A stretch of DNA of 64,000 nt from Methylococcales bacterium. Lineage in GTDB: Bacteria; Pseudomonadota; Gammaproteobacteria; Methylococcales; Methylomonadaceae. How positions within the stretch are numbered: the stretch's first letter is position 1; each line of letters opens with the position of its first letter. The stretch covers positions 62,001 through 126,000 of the forward strand of contig JASMBU010000001.1 of assembly GCA_030753675.1 (NCBI GenBank), given 5' to 3'. The translations under genes and the position numbers were made by a program. Below are positions 49,472-59,331 of the stretch, one piece after another. The notes beneath the pieces were generated by a model. That model saw nothing but the letters and a program-made list of their open reading frames with translations, had not been told where the DNA came from and did not search any database.

Positions 49472-51490
49472 ATGTCTGAAAGAACAATTCTAGTTACCAG
49501 TGCTTTACCTTATGCGAATGGACCGATTCATTTAGGTCATTTAGTCGAATATATCCAAACTGATATTTGGGTGCGGTTTCAAAAGCAGCGGGGACACCGT
49601 TGCTTTTTTGTTTGCGCTGATGATAGCCATGGAACCCCCATTATGTTGCGGGCTGATAGAGAAGGTATTAGCCCAGAAGAATTGATCGCTCGCGTTAGTG
49701 TTGAGCATCAATCAGATTTTAAGGATTTTTCAGTTGCCTTTGATCACTATCACAGTACACATTCAGAAGAAAATAAGACGTTATCTTCACTTATTTATCA
49801 ACGCTTAAAAGACCAAGGCTATATTTCATCTCGGGAAATTACGCAAGCGTATGACCCGATAAAGGAAATGTTTTTACCGGACCGCTTTATTAAAGGGGAT
49901 TGTCCGAAATGTGGTGCCAGCGATCAGTACGGTGATAATTGTGAAGTTTGTGGGGCGACATATGCGCCGACAGATTTAAAAAATGCAATTTCTGTGGTTT
50001 CAGGAGCTAAGCCCATTGAGAAAGATTCGTTACACTATTTTCTCAAATTATCGAGTTTTACTGAAATGCTTCGGGAATGGATTCACGGTGACCATGTCCA
50101 GGATACTGTTAAGAATAAGTTGGATGAGTGGCTTGAGCAAGGTTTGCAGGAGTGGGATATTTCACGTGACGCACCGTATTTTGGCTTTGAGATACCGGGG
50201 GCACAGGGAAAATATTTTTACGTTTGGCTAGATGCGCCCATCGGTTATATGGCCAGTTTTAAAAAACTTTGTGAAAAAGAAAACTTGGATTTTGATACTT
50301 TCTGGAAAGAGGATAGTACCGCGGAGCTTTATCATTTCATTGGTAAAGATATTATTTATTTTCATGCCTTGTTTTGGCCAGCAATGTTAACCGGTGCTGG
50401 GTTTAGAACGCCGAGTGCGATTTTTGCACATGGTTTCTTGACCGTTAATGGTGAAAAGATGTCTAAATCACGTGGCACTTTTATTAAAGCACGTACTTAT
50501 TTAGAGCACTTGAATCCAGAATATTTGCGTTATTATTTTGCGGCTAAATTGAGTTCAGGAATTGATGATATCGATTTAAGTTTTGAAGATTTTTCGCAGC
50601 GGGTTAATTCAGACCTTGTCGGTAAGGTTGTGAATATTGCCAGTCGTTGTAGTGGTTTTATTAGAAAACGTTTTGATAATCAATTGTCGGAGAGGTGTGT
50701 TGAGCCTGCATTGTATCAGCAGTTTATTGCCGCTAATGAATCGATTGGGCAATTGTATGAAGATCGTGAGTTTGGTAAGGCAATGCGTGAAATTATGGTG
50801 CTGGCGGATCTTGCTAATCAATATATTGATGATAAAAAACCATGGGTTATTGCTAAAGCGGAAAATCAAGACCAAGAGTTACATGAAGTTTGCTCAATGG
50901 GTATTAATTTGTTCCGTGTTTTAGTGGCTTATTTAAAGCCGGTAGTACCGGTGTTGGCACAAGAGGCTGAGCTATTTTTAAATATTGAAAGTCAATTATG
51001 GCCGACAGAATTTGAGCCGCTTACCGGACATACAATTAATAAATTTAAGCCGTTAATGACTCGTGTTGATAGCGATAAGATTGCAGCCGTTGTAGCGGCG
51101 TCCATAGAAAGTATGGAGGCGGTGGCAGCGCCTGTTATTGAGAAAAAACATGAACCGATTGCAGATACGATAGCATTCGATGATTTTGCAAAATTAGATT
51201 TACGGGTTGCAAAAATCATTAAGGCTGAGGCTGTTGAGGGTGCGGATAAGTTGTTGCAATTGACCGTTGATATTGGTGATGAAACGCGTACTATTTTTGC
51301 CGGTATAAAATCAGCCTATGCACCAGAATCATTAACCGGTCGATTGGTGGTTGTGGTCGCCAATCTTGAACCACGAAAAATGCGTTTTGGTCTTTCTGAA
51401 GGTATGGTGATTGCTGCCGGTCCTGGCGGTGATGATATTTGGGTTTTAGCCCCTGATACGGGTGCGCAAGTAGGTATGCGAATTAAATAA
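49472..51490 (+). CDS. metG: Methionyl-tRNA synthetase
   Basis: MetG charges tRNA-Met. The 672-residue class I synthetase has the HIGH-type motif HLGH at 20-23 and a zinc knuckle with Cys144, Cys147, Cys157 and Cys160. KMSKS lies at 329-333, followed by an anticodon-binding helical part. A C-terminal EMAP-like tRNA-binding domain (about 570-672, [14 protein letters not shown]) makes it dimeric, as in E. coli (677 residues). The stop shares one base with the rsxA start, so rsx translation may be coupled to metG. Confidence 0.98.
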   Translation: MSERTILVTSALPYANGPIHLGHLVEYIQTDIWVRFQKQRGHRCFFVCADDSHGTPIMLRADREGISPEELIARVSVEHQSDFKDFSVAFDHYHSTHSEENKTLSSLIYQRLKDQGYISSREITQAYDPIKEMFLPDRFIKGDCPKCGASDQYGDNCEVCGATYAPTDLKNAISVVSGAKPIEKDSLHYFLKLSSFTEMLREWIHGDHVQDTVKNKLDEWLEQGLQEWDISRDAPYFGFEIPGAQGKYFYVWLDAPIGYMASFKKLCEKENLDFDTFWKEDSTAELYHFIGKDIIYFHALFWPAMLTGAGFRTPSAIFAHGFLTVNGEKMSKSRGTFIKARTYLEHLNPEYLRYYFAAKLSSGIDDIDLSFEDFSQRVNSDLVGKVVNIASRCSGFIRKRFDNQLSERCVEPALYQQFIAANESIGQLYEDREFGKAMREIMVLADLANQYIDDKKPWVIAKAENQDQELHEVCSMGINLFRVLVAYLKPVVPVLAQEAELFLNIESQLWPTEFEPLTGHTINKFKPLMTRVDSDKIAAVVAASIESMEAVAAPVIEKKHEPIADTIAFDDFAKLDLRVAKIIKAEAVEGADKLLQLTVDIGDETRTIFAGIKSAYAPESLTGRLVVVVANLEPRKMRFGLSEGMVIAAGPGGDDIWVLAPDTGAQVGMRIK

Positions 51491-52071
51491 TGCAGGAGTA
51501 TTGGCTTATTTTGGTTAGCACGATTTTGGTGAATAATTTCGTGCTGGTTAAGTTTTTAGGCTTGTGTCCTTTTATGGGTGTTTCAAGAAAACCTGAAACG
51601 GCTATGGGGATGGGTTTGGCAACGACTTTTGTTTTGACGTTGTCATCTGTTTGCAGTTATGCCGTGAATCGGTATTTATTGTTACCGTTAGAGCTTGAGT
51701 ATTTGCGAACCATTGTTTTTATTGTGGTGATTGCTTTTGTGGTTCAGTTTACTGAGCTGGTGGTTCATAAAACCAGTCCGATACTTTACCAAGCATTGGG
51801 TATTTTTTTACCGTTAATTGCAACGAACTGTGCTGTTTTGGGTGTCGCATTGCTTAATGTTCAGGCGCAAAATGGTTTTTTACAGTCGGCCCTCTATGGC
51901 TTTGGAGCAGCGATTGGTTTTTCAATGGTATTAGTTTCATTTGCTGCTTTGCGAGAGCGAATTGAGTTGGCAGATGTACCATTGCCTTTTAAGGGTAATG
52001 CGATTGCTTTGGTGACGGCCGGATTAATGTCGATGGCTTTTATGGGTTTTGCCGGATGGGTGGAAGGATAA
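51490..52071 (+). CDS. rsxA: Electron transport complex subunit RsxA (RnfA)
   Basis: RsxA is an integral membrane subunit of the Rnf/Rsx complex, which moves electrons between NADH and ferredoxin or reduces the SoxR Fe-S cluster while using the ion gradient. The 193-residue protein has six hydrophobic helices, including [23 protein letters not shown] and [12 protein letters not shown], where the conserved cysteines sit. It is paralogous to RsxE. The gene starts on the last base of metG. Confidence 0.95.
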   Translation: MQEYWLILVSTILVNNFVLVKFLGLCPFMGVSRKPETAMGMGLATTFVLTLSSVCSYAVNRYLLLPLELEYLRTIVFIVVIAFVVQFTELVVHKTSPILYQALGIFLPLIATNCAVLGVALLNVQAQNGFLQSALYGFGAAIGFSMVLVSFAALRERIELADVPLPFKGNAIALVTAGLMSMAFMGFAGWVEG

Positions 52072-52075
52072 TCGG

Positions 52076-52606
52076 TTGCTGTGGATTTGTTTGTTATTTG
52101 CGATTTTAGGGGTAATTTTAGGCTACGCAGCTTTTCGATTTAAGGTTGAGGGAGAACCTTTGGTGGTGGAAATTGAGGCATTATTACCTCAAACCCAGTG
52201 CGGACAATGTAGTTTTCCTGGCTGTAAACCTTATGCGGAAGCAATTGCTCAGGGAAAAGCTGATATCAACCAATGCCCACCGGGCGGAGAGGTTGGGGTC
52301 AAAGCATTGGCTGATTTACTGGGTCTTGATGCGAAACCTTTAGATGAAAGTTTTGGAATAGAAAAAGAAAAAAAAGTTGCGGTTATCGTTGAGGCGGATT
52401 GTATTGGATGCACTCTGTGTATTCAAGCTTGTCCAGTCGATGCTATTTTAGGCGCGGCTAAATACATGCATACCGTTATTGCCTCTGAATGTACCGGTTG
52501 TGATTTATGTGTTGAGCCATGCCCAGTTGATTGTATTGTAATGTCACCTATTAAGCCGAGTGTATTGAATTGGCAATGGCCAGAACCGATACAAAATAGG
52601 CATTAA
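52076..52606 (+). CDS. rsxB: Electron transport complex subunit RsxB (RnfB)
   Basis: RsxB is the ferredoxin-like subunit. After one membrane helix (residues 1-20) comes a 4Fe-4S motif with Cys42, Cys45, Cys50 and Cys67 ([10 protein letters not shown]), then two ferredoxin motifs [13 protein letters not shown] and [13 protein letters not shown]. The frame is open from a TTG at 52049, inside rsxA. I prefer the TTG 7 nt after GGAAGGA, which starts 4 bp past the rsxA stop and gives 176 residues. TTG is a rare start, but the SD site is strong. Confidence 0.9.
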   Translation: MLWICLLFAILGVILGYAAFRFKVEGEPLVVEIEALLPQTQCGQCSFPGCKPYAEAIAQGKADINQCPPGGEVGVKALADLLGLDAKPLDESFGIEKEKKVAVIVEADCIGCTLCIQACPVDAILGAAKYMHTVIASECTGCDLCVEPCPVDCIVMSPIKPSVLNWQWPEPIQNRH

Positions 52607-52648
52607 GAGGGGCTAAAATGCTGTTGGATGGATCTAGACGGAGTAATT

Positions 52649-54151
52649 GTGTTTAAAGGTTGGAATCTGAAGGGTGGGCTTAATCTAGAAGGGCATAAGG
52701 ATTTGTCTCGTCAGTATTCGATTATTAACACGGCTATTCCAAATGAATTGATTTATCCTTTGGTAGATCGCTCTGGGAATGTACAGACAGCTTTGGTTAA
52801 AGCCGGTGAGCGGGTATTGAAGGGGCAAGTGATTGCAGGCTCAAAAGGGGTTCAAGGGACTTTATTGCATGCGGCAAGCTCAGGTCTTGTGAAAGAGAAT
52901 GAATGGCGTATGATTGCTCACCCATCGGGTTTGAAAAGCGAGTGTCTTATTATAGCAACGGATGGTTTAGATGAGTGCTGTCCGGTCGATGAGCCGGTTG
53001 ATTACACGCAGTTATCTGCAGCCGATATTTGTGAAAAAGTTCATCAAGCGGGTATTGTTGGTCTCGGTGGGGCAGGCTTTCCAACAGCGGTTAAGATTAC
53101 CCCTAATAACGTTCGTACCATAGATACCCTAATTATTAATGGGGTAGAGTGTGAGCCATACATAACGTGTGATGATAGGTTAATGCAACAATACCCAAGC
53201 GAGATATTATTGGGTATACAGGTCTTGTTACGTGCGTTGGCGATTGAAAATTGTGTGATCGGAATTGAAGAGGATATGCCAGAAGCAATAGAGGCCATTC
53301 AAAAGGCCATTGAATGTTCTGGATTTAATCAGATACAGGTTAAAGTGGTGCCCGCGGTTTATCCTGCAGGAGGTGAACGGCAATTGATTTATCAGTTGAC
53401 GGGGCGTGAAACGCCAAATCAAGGTTTTCCCGCTGATGTTGGTGTTGTTTGTCAGAATGTGGGTACGGTTATGGCCGTTTATCAGGCGATTGTTAAGGGC
53501 CAAGTATTAATAGAAAGAGTGGTAACGGTCACGGGGATGGGCATTAATAAGCCTCAAAATATGTGGGCTCGAATAGGAACACCCATTAAAGATCTTGTTA
53601 GCCAGTGTGGCGGTTATAATGGCCCGATTGAACGACTGATTATGGGTGGACTAATGATGGGGTTTAGTTTGCCGGATGACGACGTTGGCATAACAAAAGC
53701 AACCAACTGTATTTTGGTTGCAACTTCAAAGGAAGTGACGAAAAGTTCTGAAGCAGAGATGCAGCCGTGTATTCGTTGTGGTGAATGTGCGTTAGCATGC
53801 CCGGTAAATTTATTGCCACAACAGATTTATTGGCATAGCCAAGGCGGAGCACACCAAAAATGTCAGTCTTTTGGCTTGTTTGATTGTATAGAGTGTGGCT
53901 GTTGTGATGTTGTTTGTCCGAGCCATATCCCCTTGGTTCAGTATTTACGAGCCAGTAAAAGTAAAGTGTTTTTGAAGCGTCGTGAGGATGAGGCGGCCAT
54001 GTTAGCGAAGCAGCGTTTTGAGAGACGGGACACGCGCAAGGCGCAAGAAAAGGTAGCGCAAGAGCAACGCATTCGATTAAAAAAACTTGCCTTAGTAAAG
54101 CTACAAAAAGAGAGTGCTTCATCGCCTGTTAAAATGCAGGATAAGTCATGA
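52649..54151 (+). CDS. rsxC: Electron transport complex subunit RsxC (RnfC)
   Basis: RsxC holds the NADH and FMN sites and two [4Fe-4S] clusters at the cytoplasmic side. The 500-residue form starts at GTG, 6 nt after GGAG. An ATG at 52628 is an alternative. Visible are WNLKGGLNLEGHKDLSR, the NADH/FMN-binding GLGGAGFPTAVK, VPAVYPAGGERQL, and two Fe-S motifs near the end (CIRCGECALACPVNLL and CIECGCCDVVCPS). The Ala- and Lys-rich tail repeats of E. coli RsxC are missing, so it is the short type. It overlaps rsxD by 4 bp. Confidence 0.93.
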   Translation: MFKGWNLKGGLNLEGHKDLSRQYSIINTAIPNELIYPLVDRSGNVQTALVKAGERVLKGQVIAGSKGVQGTLLHAASSGLVKENEWRMIAHPSGLKSECLIIATDGLDECCPVDEPVDYTQLSAADICEKVHQAGIVGLGGAGFPTAVKITPNNVRTIDTLIINGVECEPYITCDDRLMQQYPSEILLGIQVLLRALAIENCVIGIEEDMPEAIEAIQKAIECSGFNQIQVKVVPAVYPAGGERQLIYQLTGRETPNQGFPADVGVVCQNVGTVMAVYQAIVKGQVLIERVVTVTGMGINKPQNMWARIGTPIKDLVSQCGGYNGPIERLIMGGLMMGFSLPDDDVGITKATNCILVATSKEVTKSSEAEMQPCIRCGECALACPVNLLPQQIYWHSQGGAHQKCQSFGLFDCIECGCCDVVCPSHIPLVQYLRASKSKVFLKRREDEAAMLAKQRFERRDTRKAQEKVAQEQRIRLKKLALVKLQKESASSPVKMQDKS

Positions 54152-55173
54152 ACTTTACGTGGGCTTCTGCACCGCATATCAAGCCACGAGACAGCGTGAG
54201 TAAAATCATGTTTAAGGTCTTGTTGGCGCTGCTTCCTAGTATTTTTTTGTTGGCTTGGTTTTTTGGCTGCGGCGTTTATATTAATATTTTGTTAGCCACG
54301 TCGACCGCATTAATAGCAGAAGCTATGGTGCTGAAACTTAGGGGTCGAGCAGTGCTAAAGTGTTTAAAGGATTTAAGTGCATTAGTGACAGCGGTACTTA
54401 TAGGAATTGCTATTCCGACGCTTGCTCCTTGGTGGGTAGTTGTTTTGGGAACATTTTTTGCAATCGTTATTGTTAAACAACTCTACGGCGGGTTAGGCTT
54501 TAATTTGTTTAACCCGGCAATGGCTGGGTATGCCTTTTTATTAATTTCTTTTCCGCAGGAGATGACGGCTTGGGCGATGCCAGAGAGTTTAAATGTATGG
54601 CTATTTTCTGACATCATTAGGTTAATATTTTCAGTGCAATTGCCCGATGCTATGACGATAGATGGTATCACCATGGCAACGCCATTAGACGTTGTGAAAA
54701 CTCAAGTCGCAATGAACCCGTACTCGGATGTTACCGTTTTGCCTTTGGGTATTGAAACGCTCTTTGCGCAAGGTTGGGGCTGGCTTTCTTTAAGTTATTT
54801 TGTGGGGGGGCTATGGTTGGTTCAGCAGGGCATTATTGCTTGGCAAATTCCTTTGGGTATTCTTAGTGCATTAGCCCTGATCTCTGCGGGATTTTATTTT
54901 TATGACGCTCAAACATATACTTCACCACTCTTTCATTTGTTGGCGGGTGCTACGATGGTGGGTGCTTTTTTTATAGCAACCGATCCAGTAACCGCAGCAA
55001 CAGCACCAAAGGGACGTTTTGTTTTTGGTTTTATGATCGGTGTGTTGATGTACCTTATTCGCGTTTGGGGTGGTTATCCTGATGCTATGGCATTTGCGGT
55101 TTTATTAATGAATATTGCGGTTCCAGTGATTGATTATTATACCCAGCCAAGGGTTTTTGGAACTCGACGGTGA
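54148..55173 (+). CDS. rsxD: Electron transport complex subunit RsxD (RnfD)
   Basis: RsxD is the membrane subunit with covalently bound FMN in the family. The 341-residue protein has about nine or ten helices, with blocks KQLYGGLGFNLFNPAMAGYAFLLISFP and ATDPVTAATAPKGRFVFG. The FMN-bearing threonine is probably the one in ITMATPLDV near residue 175. It overlaps rsxC by 4 bp (ATGA) and rsxG by 4 bp. Confidence 0.94.
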   Translation: MNFTWASAPHIKPRDSVSKIMFKVLLALLPSIFLLAWFFGCGVYINILLATSTALIAEAMVLKLRGRAVLKCLKDLSALVTAVLIGIAIPTLAPWWVVVLGTFFAIVIVKQLYGGLGFNLFNPAMAGYAFLLISFPQEMTAWAMPESLNVWLFSDIIRLIFSVQLPDAMTIDGITMATPLDVVKTQVAMNPYSDVTVLPLGIETLFAQGWGWLSLSYFVGGLWLVQQGIIAWQIPLGILSALALISAGFYFYDAQTYTSPLFHLLAGATMVGAFFIATDPVTAATAPKGRFVFGFMIGVLMYLIRVWGGYPDAMAFAVLLMNIAVPVIDYYTQPRVFGTRR

Positions 55174-55802
55174 GAGAAGGGTTCCAGCGGTCTTTATTTA
55201 TGGCGCTTGTTCTTGGTGCGTTTGCCATTGTAGCCATTGGTATGGTGATGTGGGTATTTTATGCGAGTAAGGCCAGAATCATTGAAAATGAACGCGCTGC
55301 TTTGGTGAAGCAATTATCAGAGTTGCTACCTGCGGGGTCCTATGATAATGATATTGTTAATGACACCGTTAACTGGATAGAGCCTGATCTTGCTGTGGGA
55401 AATCCACTTACTATTTTTCGCTTTAGGAAAAATACACGCCCCGTCGCTGTTGTTATTCCAACCGTGGCGCTCGGTGGCTATAACGGTAAAATAAAATTAT
55501 TAGTTGCGATTACCAAAGAGGGTGTTGTTTCAGCTGTTCGAGTTACTTCGCATCACGAAACGCCGGGATTAGGTGATAAGATGGAGATTGAGCGTTCGGG
55601 CTGGATTAATGTATTTAAAGGAAAGTCATTTAAGGCTCTTCCTGAGTCGCAATGGAAGGTAAAACGAGATGGCGGTGTTTTTGATCAATTTACCGGGGCG
55701 ACAATAACGCCTAGAGCAATTGTTCAGGCAGTGAAGAAAACTGTGGTTTTTTTTGAGGCCAACCGAGAAGCACTATTTTTACCCGAACAGATTAAGGATT
55801 AG
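55170..55802 (+). CDS. rsxG: Electron transport complex subunit RsxG (RnfG)
   Basis: RsxG is a periplasmic flavoprotein subunit. It has one N-terminal membrane helix (about 8-31) and an FMN-binding domain. The FMN is attached to Thr178 in FTGATITPRAI, and the HHETPGLGDKMEI block is intact. The 210 residues are near the E. coli length. The start is GTG, overlapping rsxD by 4 bp, and the stop shares a base with the rsxE start. Confidence 0.94.
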   Translation: MREGFQRSLFMALVLGAFAIVAIGMVMWVFYASKARIIENERAALVKQLSELLPAGSYDNDIVNDTVNWIEPDLAVGNPLTIFRFRKNTRPVAVVIPTVALGGYNGKIKLLVAITKEGVVSAVRVTSHHETPGLGDKMEIERSGWINVFKGKSFKALPESQWKVKRDGGVFDQFTGATITPRAIVQAVKKTVVFFEANREALFLPEQIKD

Positions 55803-56500
55803 TGAGAGCGATGACGATGTGGACCCAGTATCGCCAAATAATTACCGGAGGTCTTTGGACTAATAATCAGGCTTTTGTTGCCTTGTTAGGGTTATGCCCG
55901 TTATTAGCTGTAAGCAATACCTTGATAAATAGTTTAGGGCTAGGGCTAGCGACGACGATGACCTTGGTTTGTTCAAGCGTGACGGTTTCAGTGATTCGAA
56001 AAATAATTCCAAGTGAAATACGGTTACCGATTTTTGTGCTAGTGATCGCAGCAGTTGTGACTGCGATTGAGCTCATGATGAAGGCCTATTTTTTTGAACT
56101 GTATAAAGTTTTAGGGATCTTTATTCCGCTCATTGTTACCAATTGTGCCATCATTGGTAGAGCAGAATCTTATGCCTCTAAGCATTCACCGCCTAAGGCT
56201 TTTTTGGATGGCCTTTTTATGGGCTTAGGCTTTACGTTGGCGCTTGTTTTATTGGGCAGTGTTCGGGAGATTCTAGGCGCAGGCACCTTGTTTTCTGATG
56301 CGGCGCTAATGTTTGGTGAGTCGGCAGCCAGCTGGAAAATTGTTTTGTTTGAGGATTATTCAGGCATGCTGTTGGCTATTTTACCACCGGGTGCCTTTAT
56401 TGGTTTAGGGTTGTTGATAGCGTTGAAAAATAGTATGGATTTTCAGTTTAAATTACATCGAAAGGTGTTTAGTGTACAGCCCCTTGATAAAGGTAATTAG
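55802..56500 (+). CDS. rsxE: Electron transport complex subunit RsxE (RnfE)
   Basis: RsxE is the second small membrane subunit, paralogous to RsxA, with six helices. The 232-residue protein has LLGLCPLLAVSNTL, LGIFIPLIVTNCAIIGRAESYA with the conserved cysteines, LGSVREILGAGTLF and MLLAILPPGAFIGLGLLIA. The GTG start given overlaps rsxG by one base. ATG codons at 55811 and 55817 are alternatives. It completes the rsxABCDGE set, and nth follows 38 bp later, the usual order. Confidence 0.93.
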   Translation: MRAMTMWTQYRQIITGGLWTNNQAFVALLGLCPLLAVSNTLINSLGLGLATTMTLVCSSVTVSVIRKIIPSEIRLPIFVLVIAAVVTAIELMMKAYFFELYKVLGIFIPLIVTNCAIIGRAESYASKHSPPKAFLDGLFMGLGFTLALVLLGSVREILGAGTLFSDAALMFGESAASWKIVLFEDYSGMLLAILPPGAFIGLGLLIALKNSMDFQFKLHRKVFSVQPLDKGN

Positions 56501-56538
56501 TCGAGAGGGCTGAGTGACCTTTAGAATAGAAATTAATA

Positions 56539-57174
56539 ATGAATCAGGAAAAACGCAACATTATTTTTGATCGTTTAGCAGTAGCGATTCCGGAGCCTAA
56601 AACAGAGCTTCAATACGCGACAGTTTTTGAATTGTTGGTCGCCGTTGTGTTGTCAGCGCAAGCCACGGATAAAAGTGTCAATAAAGCAACGGTGTCTTTG
56701 TTTGCGAAAGCGAATACTCCAGAGGCAATTTTACTTTTAGGTGAGCAAGCTTTGAAAAGCCATATTAAGACTATTGGGCTTTTTAATACCAAGGCTGCAA
56801 ATATAATCAAACTTTGCCAACAGTTAATTGATGCTCATAAGAGTGAAGTACCGCGAACCAGAGAAGCACTTGAGACCTTGCCTGGCGTTGGACGAAAAAC
56901 AGCTAATGTAGTGCTCAATACGGCCTTTGGTTTTCCAACGATCGCAGTGGACACACATATTTTTAGGGTTTCTAATCGGACTAGAGTAGCACGAGGAAAA
57001 ACGGTTCTTGAGGTTGAAAAGAAATTAGACAAATATGTGCCTAAATGCCATAAAATTGATGCGCATCATTTATTAATATTACATGGCCGTTACACTTGTA
57101 CAGCTCGAAAGCCACGTTGTGGGAGTTGTGTGCTAGAGGATTTGTGTGAATCTACTGAGAAAACGTTAGTGTAG
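56539..57174 (+). CDS. nth: Endonuclease III
   Basis: Nth is a DNA glycosylase/AP lyase removing oxidised pyrimidines. The 211 residues equal the E. coli length. The helix-hairpin-helix holds the nucleophile Lys120 in LPGVGRKTANVVL, Asp138 is in VDTHIFRVSNR, and the [4Fe-4S] loop is the C-x6-C-x2-C-x5-C pattern in CTARKPRCGSCVLEDLC. Linkage to rsx is typical of Gammaproteobacteria and may reflect shared Fe-S supply. Confidence 0.97.
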   Translation: MNQEKRNIIFDRLAVAIPEPKTELQYATVFELLVAVVLSAQATDKSVNKATVSLFAKANTPEAILLLGEQALKSHIKTIGLFNTKAANIIKLCQQLIDAHKSEVPRTREALETLPGVGRKTANVVLNTAFGFPTIAVDTHIFRVSNRTRVARGKTVLEVEKKLDKYVPKCHKIDAHHLLILHGRYTCTARKPRCGSCVLEDLCESTEKTLV

Positions 57175-57280
57175 TGCCTGCATTTTACAGGTGGGGGGGG
57201 GAATGGTTGTGTGTTGACGGCTTTTAAATATAGGGCCGTAGTTAACGCGACAAAAGGACGCGATACAGTTATTAAATTCC

Positions 57281-57300
57281 AAGGTACAATAAAGGTACAA
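57281..57300 (+). repeat. Paired direct repeat upstream of the bufferin-like operon
   Basis: AAGGTACAA occurs at 57281-57289 and again at 57292-57300, one helical turn (11 bp) apart, 31 bp before the start of the peptide gene. The spacing fits a regulator that binds side by side on one face of the DNA. Confidence 0.5.
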
Positions 57301-57331
57301 ACATTATTAATAGAGATTTTGAGGATAAGAC

Positions 57332-57655
57332 ATGAAAAAGTTAAATAAAACACCGTTGGCAGCCGCATTAGGTACGGCATTGGTTTCTTCTTTAGGTTCT
57401 GCTGGAGTAAATGCTGAAGTTAGCCCTTTTGGATTGAACGAGCTTTCAGGGGGTTATATGCAACTTGCTGAGGCAGATACAAAGAAAGGTGAAATGAAAT
57501 GTGGTGCTCAAATGAAGGACATGAAGGAAGCCGAAATGAACTGTGGTGCAAAAATAGGTATGAAAGAAGGTTCTTGTGGCGAAGCTCAGTGCGGCGCTAT
57601 GATGATGGGTGAAGAGCCTAAAATGCCAGAAGGTAAGTGTGCAGGCAAAAGATAA
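57332..57655 (+). CDS. bufA: Bufferin-like Cys-motif precursor peptide
   Basis: Bufferins are secreted copper-buffering peptides modified by an MNIO enzyme. The 107-residue precursor has a long signal peptide (residues 1-28, ending VNA) and then five cysteines at 57, 71, 82, 87 and 103. Four sit in x-CG contexts (KCGAQ, NCGAK, SCGEA, QCGAM), and EGKC occurs near the end as in other bufferin/HvfA peptides. The mature part is rich in Met, Glu and Lys. Modification of cysteines into sulfur heterocycles is inferred from family knowledge. GAGGAT is the SD site. bufB and bufC follow. Confidence 0.85.
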   Translation: MKKLNKTPLAAALGTALVSSLGSAGVNAEVSPFGLNELSGGYMQLAEADTKKGEMKCGAQMKDMKEAEMNCGAKIGMKEGSCGEAQCGAMMMGEEPKMPEGKCAGKR

Positions 57656-57678
57656 TTTTTTCCTGACAATATTGATTG

Positions 57679-58533
57679 ATGAATAATCAAGGCTCTATTG
57701 TTACGGGTGCAGGACTTGGTTTGAAGCGATCGTTTATGCAAACGATCGCTGATACTTCCCCGAAGGATGTTGATTTTTACGAGGTCGCGCCGGAAAATTG
57801 GATGACCTTGGGGGGTAAACTCGGTAAGCAATTTCGAGCATTGACCGAGCGTTTCCCTTTTATTTGTCACGGTTTGTCGCTGTCTATCGGTAGCAAAGAC
57901 CCATTGGATGAAGCGTTTGTTCGAGACATAAAAGATTTTCTTCAAACACACCAGATTAGGCTGTACAGTGAACACCTAAGTTATTGTAGCCACCAAGGTC
58001 ACTTATATGATCTTTTACCCATTCCTTTTACGGGAGAAGCGGTTGATTATGTCGCTGATCGTATTCGACGTGTTCAAGATATTTTAGAGCAGAAAATTGC
58101 CATTGAGAATGTCTCTTATTATGCGGTTCCAAGTCGTGAGCTTTCAGAAATAGAATTCTTTAACGCTGTTGTTGAACAAGCAGATTGTGACGTATTGCTT
58201 GATTTGAATAATATTTATGTTAATAGCATTAATCATGGTTATGATTCGGAAGATTTTTTAAAATCAATTCCTGGTGAGCGCATAGCCTATGCACATGTTG
58301 CAGGGCATTATGTGGCGAAAGAAGATTTTTTAATCGATACGCATGGCGCGGCCATTGTTGATCCTGTTTGGGCGCTATTAGGACAAGCGTATGCCTTATT
58401 CGGTGTTTTTCCAACGATGCTGGAGCGTGATTTTAATATTCCTGAAGTGAAAGAACTTCTGAGTGAGGTTGAAATGATCAAGAATATACAAAATGATTAT
58501 CAGTCATCAAGGCGAGCAAAACGACATGGCTAG
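57679..58533 (+). CDS. bufB: MNIO family (DUF692) peptide-modifying oxidase
   Basis: This is a multinuclear non-heme iron oxidase of the DUF692 family, a TIM barrel that oxidises cysteines of its peptide partner. The 284-residue protein has the expected metal-ligand positions: EVAPEN at 35-40, HGLSLSIGS at 64-72 and SEHLSY at 97-102. IENVS at 142-146, LLDLNNIYVN at 173-182, HVAGHY, DTHG and LERD follow. A TTG immediately before the ATG is also in frame. The gene lies 23 bp after the peptide gene and before a DUF2063 gene, the standard bufABC order. Confidence 0.93.
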   Translation: MNNQGSIVTGAGLGLKRSFMQTIADTSPKDVDFYEVAPENWMTLGGKLGKQFRALTERFPFICHGLSLSIGSKDPLDEAFVRDIKDFLQTHQIRLYSEHLSYCSHQGHLYDLLPIPFTGEAVDYVADRIRRVQDILEQKIAIENVSYYAVPSRELSEIEFFNAVVEQADCDVLLDLNNIYVNSINHGYDSEDFLKSIPGERIAYAHVAGHYVAKEDFLIDTHGAAIVDPVWALLGQAYALFGVFPTMLERDFNIPEVKELLSEVEMIKNIQNDYQSSRRAKRHG

Positions 58534-59293
58534 CAAAGGTAATGTCTTTTCTTTCCAGGAGAAGCAGGCGGCATTTACTGATTATTTAAGAAACCCACAG
58601 GCTTGTCCTGTTCCAGAAGGTATCGTACCCGAGCGGATTGATATTTATCGTGAACTGATGATTAACAATATCTCTAGCTTTCTAGAAACGAGTTTTCCTA
58701 TTTTACGTTCCCTTATTGAAGATGAGACATGGAAACAATTGTGTCAGGATTATTTTCTTGTTCATAGTAGTAAGAGTCCGTATTTCTCAGAAATACCGGA
58801 AGAATTTCTGACATACCTTCAGGAGGAACGCGTTCCATTGGCAGGCGACCATCCATTCATGTTGGAATTGGCGCATTATGAATGGGTCGAGTTGGCATTA
58901 GCAATTTCTACCGATAGGCAACCTGAGAACCATAGTCCTTTGATTTTGGAGCCGTTGACTACGGAGGTCGCTTTGTCGTCCTTAGCTTGGCCATTGGCTT
59001 ATCAGTATCCAGTGCACTTAATTTCTTCAGATTTTAAACCACAATGTCCGCCCGAGGTGGCCACTTTTTTGTTGGTTTATCGGGATAGTGATTTAGATGT
59101 TAATTTTATAGAAATGACGCCGATAACCTTTCGCTTGCTTCAACTACTTCAGCAGCAGCCTGTTTGGTTGCTGGATGAATGTTTAAAGGCGTTGGCTAGC
59201 GAGTTTGTTGATTTTAAGTTGAGTGTTATTTACAACGGTGGGCTGGAAATTATTAAGGATTTAGCCGCTAAAGGGATTGTCTACCCGCCGTAA
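58526..59293 (+). CDS. bufC: DUF2063 (MNIO partner) protein
   Basis: Proteins of this family bind the peptide and present it to the MNIO enzyme. The 255-residue protein has the DUF2063 N-terminus (FQEKQAAFTDYLRNP, then YRELMINNISSFLETSFPILRSLI), followed by ELAHYEWVELAL. The frame is open from 58493, but the ATG giving MASKGN is better placed, with AAGGCGAG upstream and only 8 bp overlap with bufB. The overlap suggests coupled synthesis. It ends the operon. Confidence 0.92.
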   Translation: MASKGNVFSFQEKQAAFTDYLRNPQACPVPEGIVPERIDIYRELMINNISSFLETSFPILRSLIEDETWKQLCQDYFLVHSSKSPYFSEIPEEFLTYLQEERVPLAGDHPFMLELAHYEWVELALAISTDRQPENHSPLILEPLTTEVALSSLAWPLAYQYPVHLISSDFKPQCPPEVATFLLVYRDSDLDVNFIEMTPITFRLLQLLQQQPVWLLDECLKALASEFVDFKLSVIYNGGLEIIKDLAAKGIVYPP

Positions 59294-59331
59294 ATCAGCT
59301 GGCATTCTAGGGTTAGTCGTGGCTCGTACAG

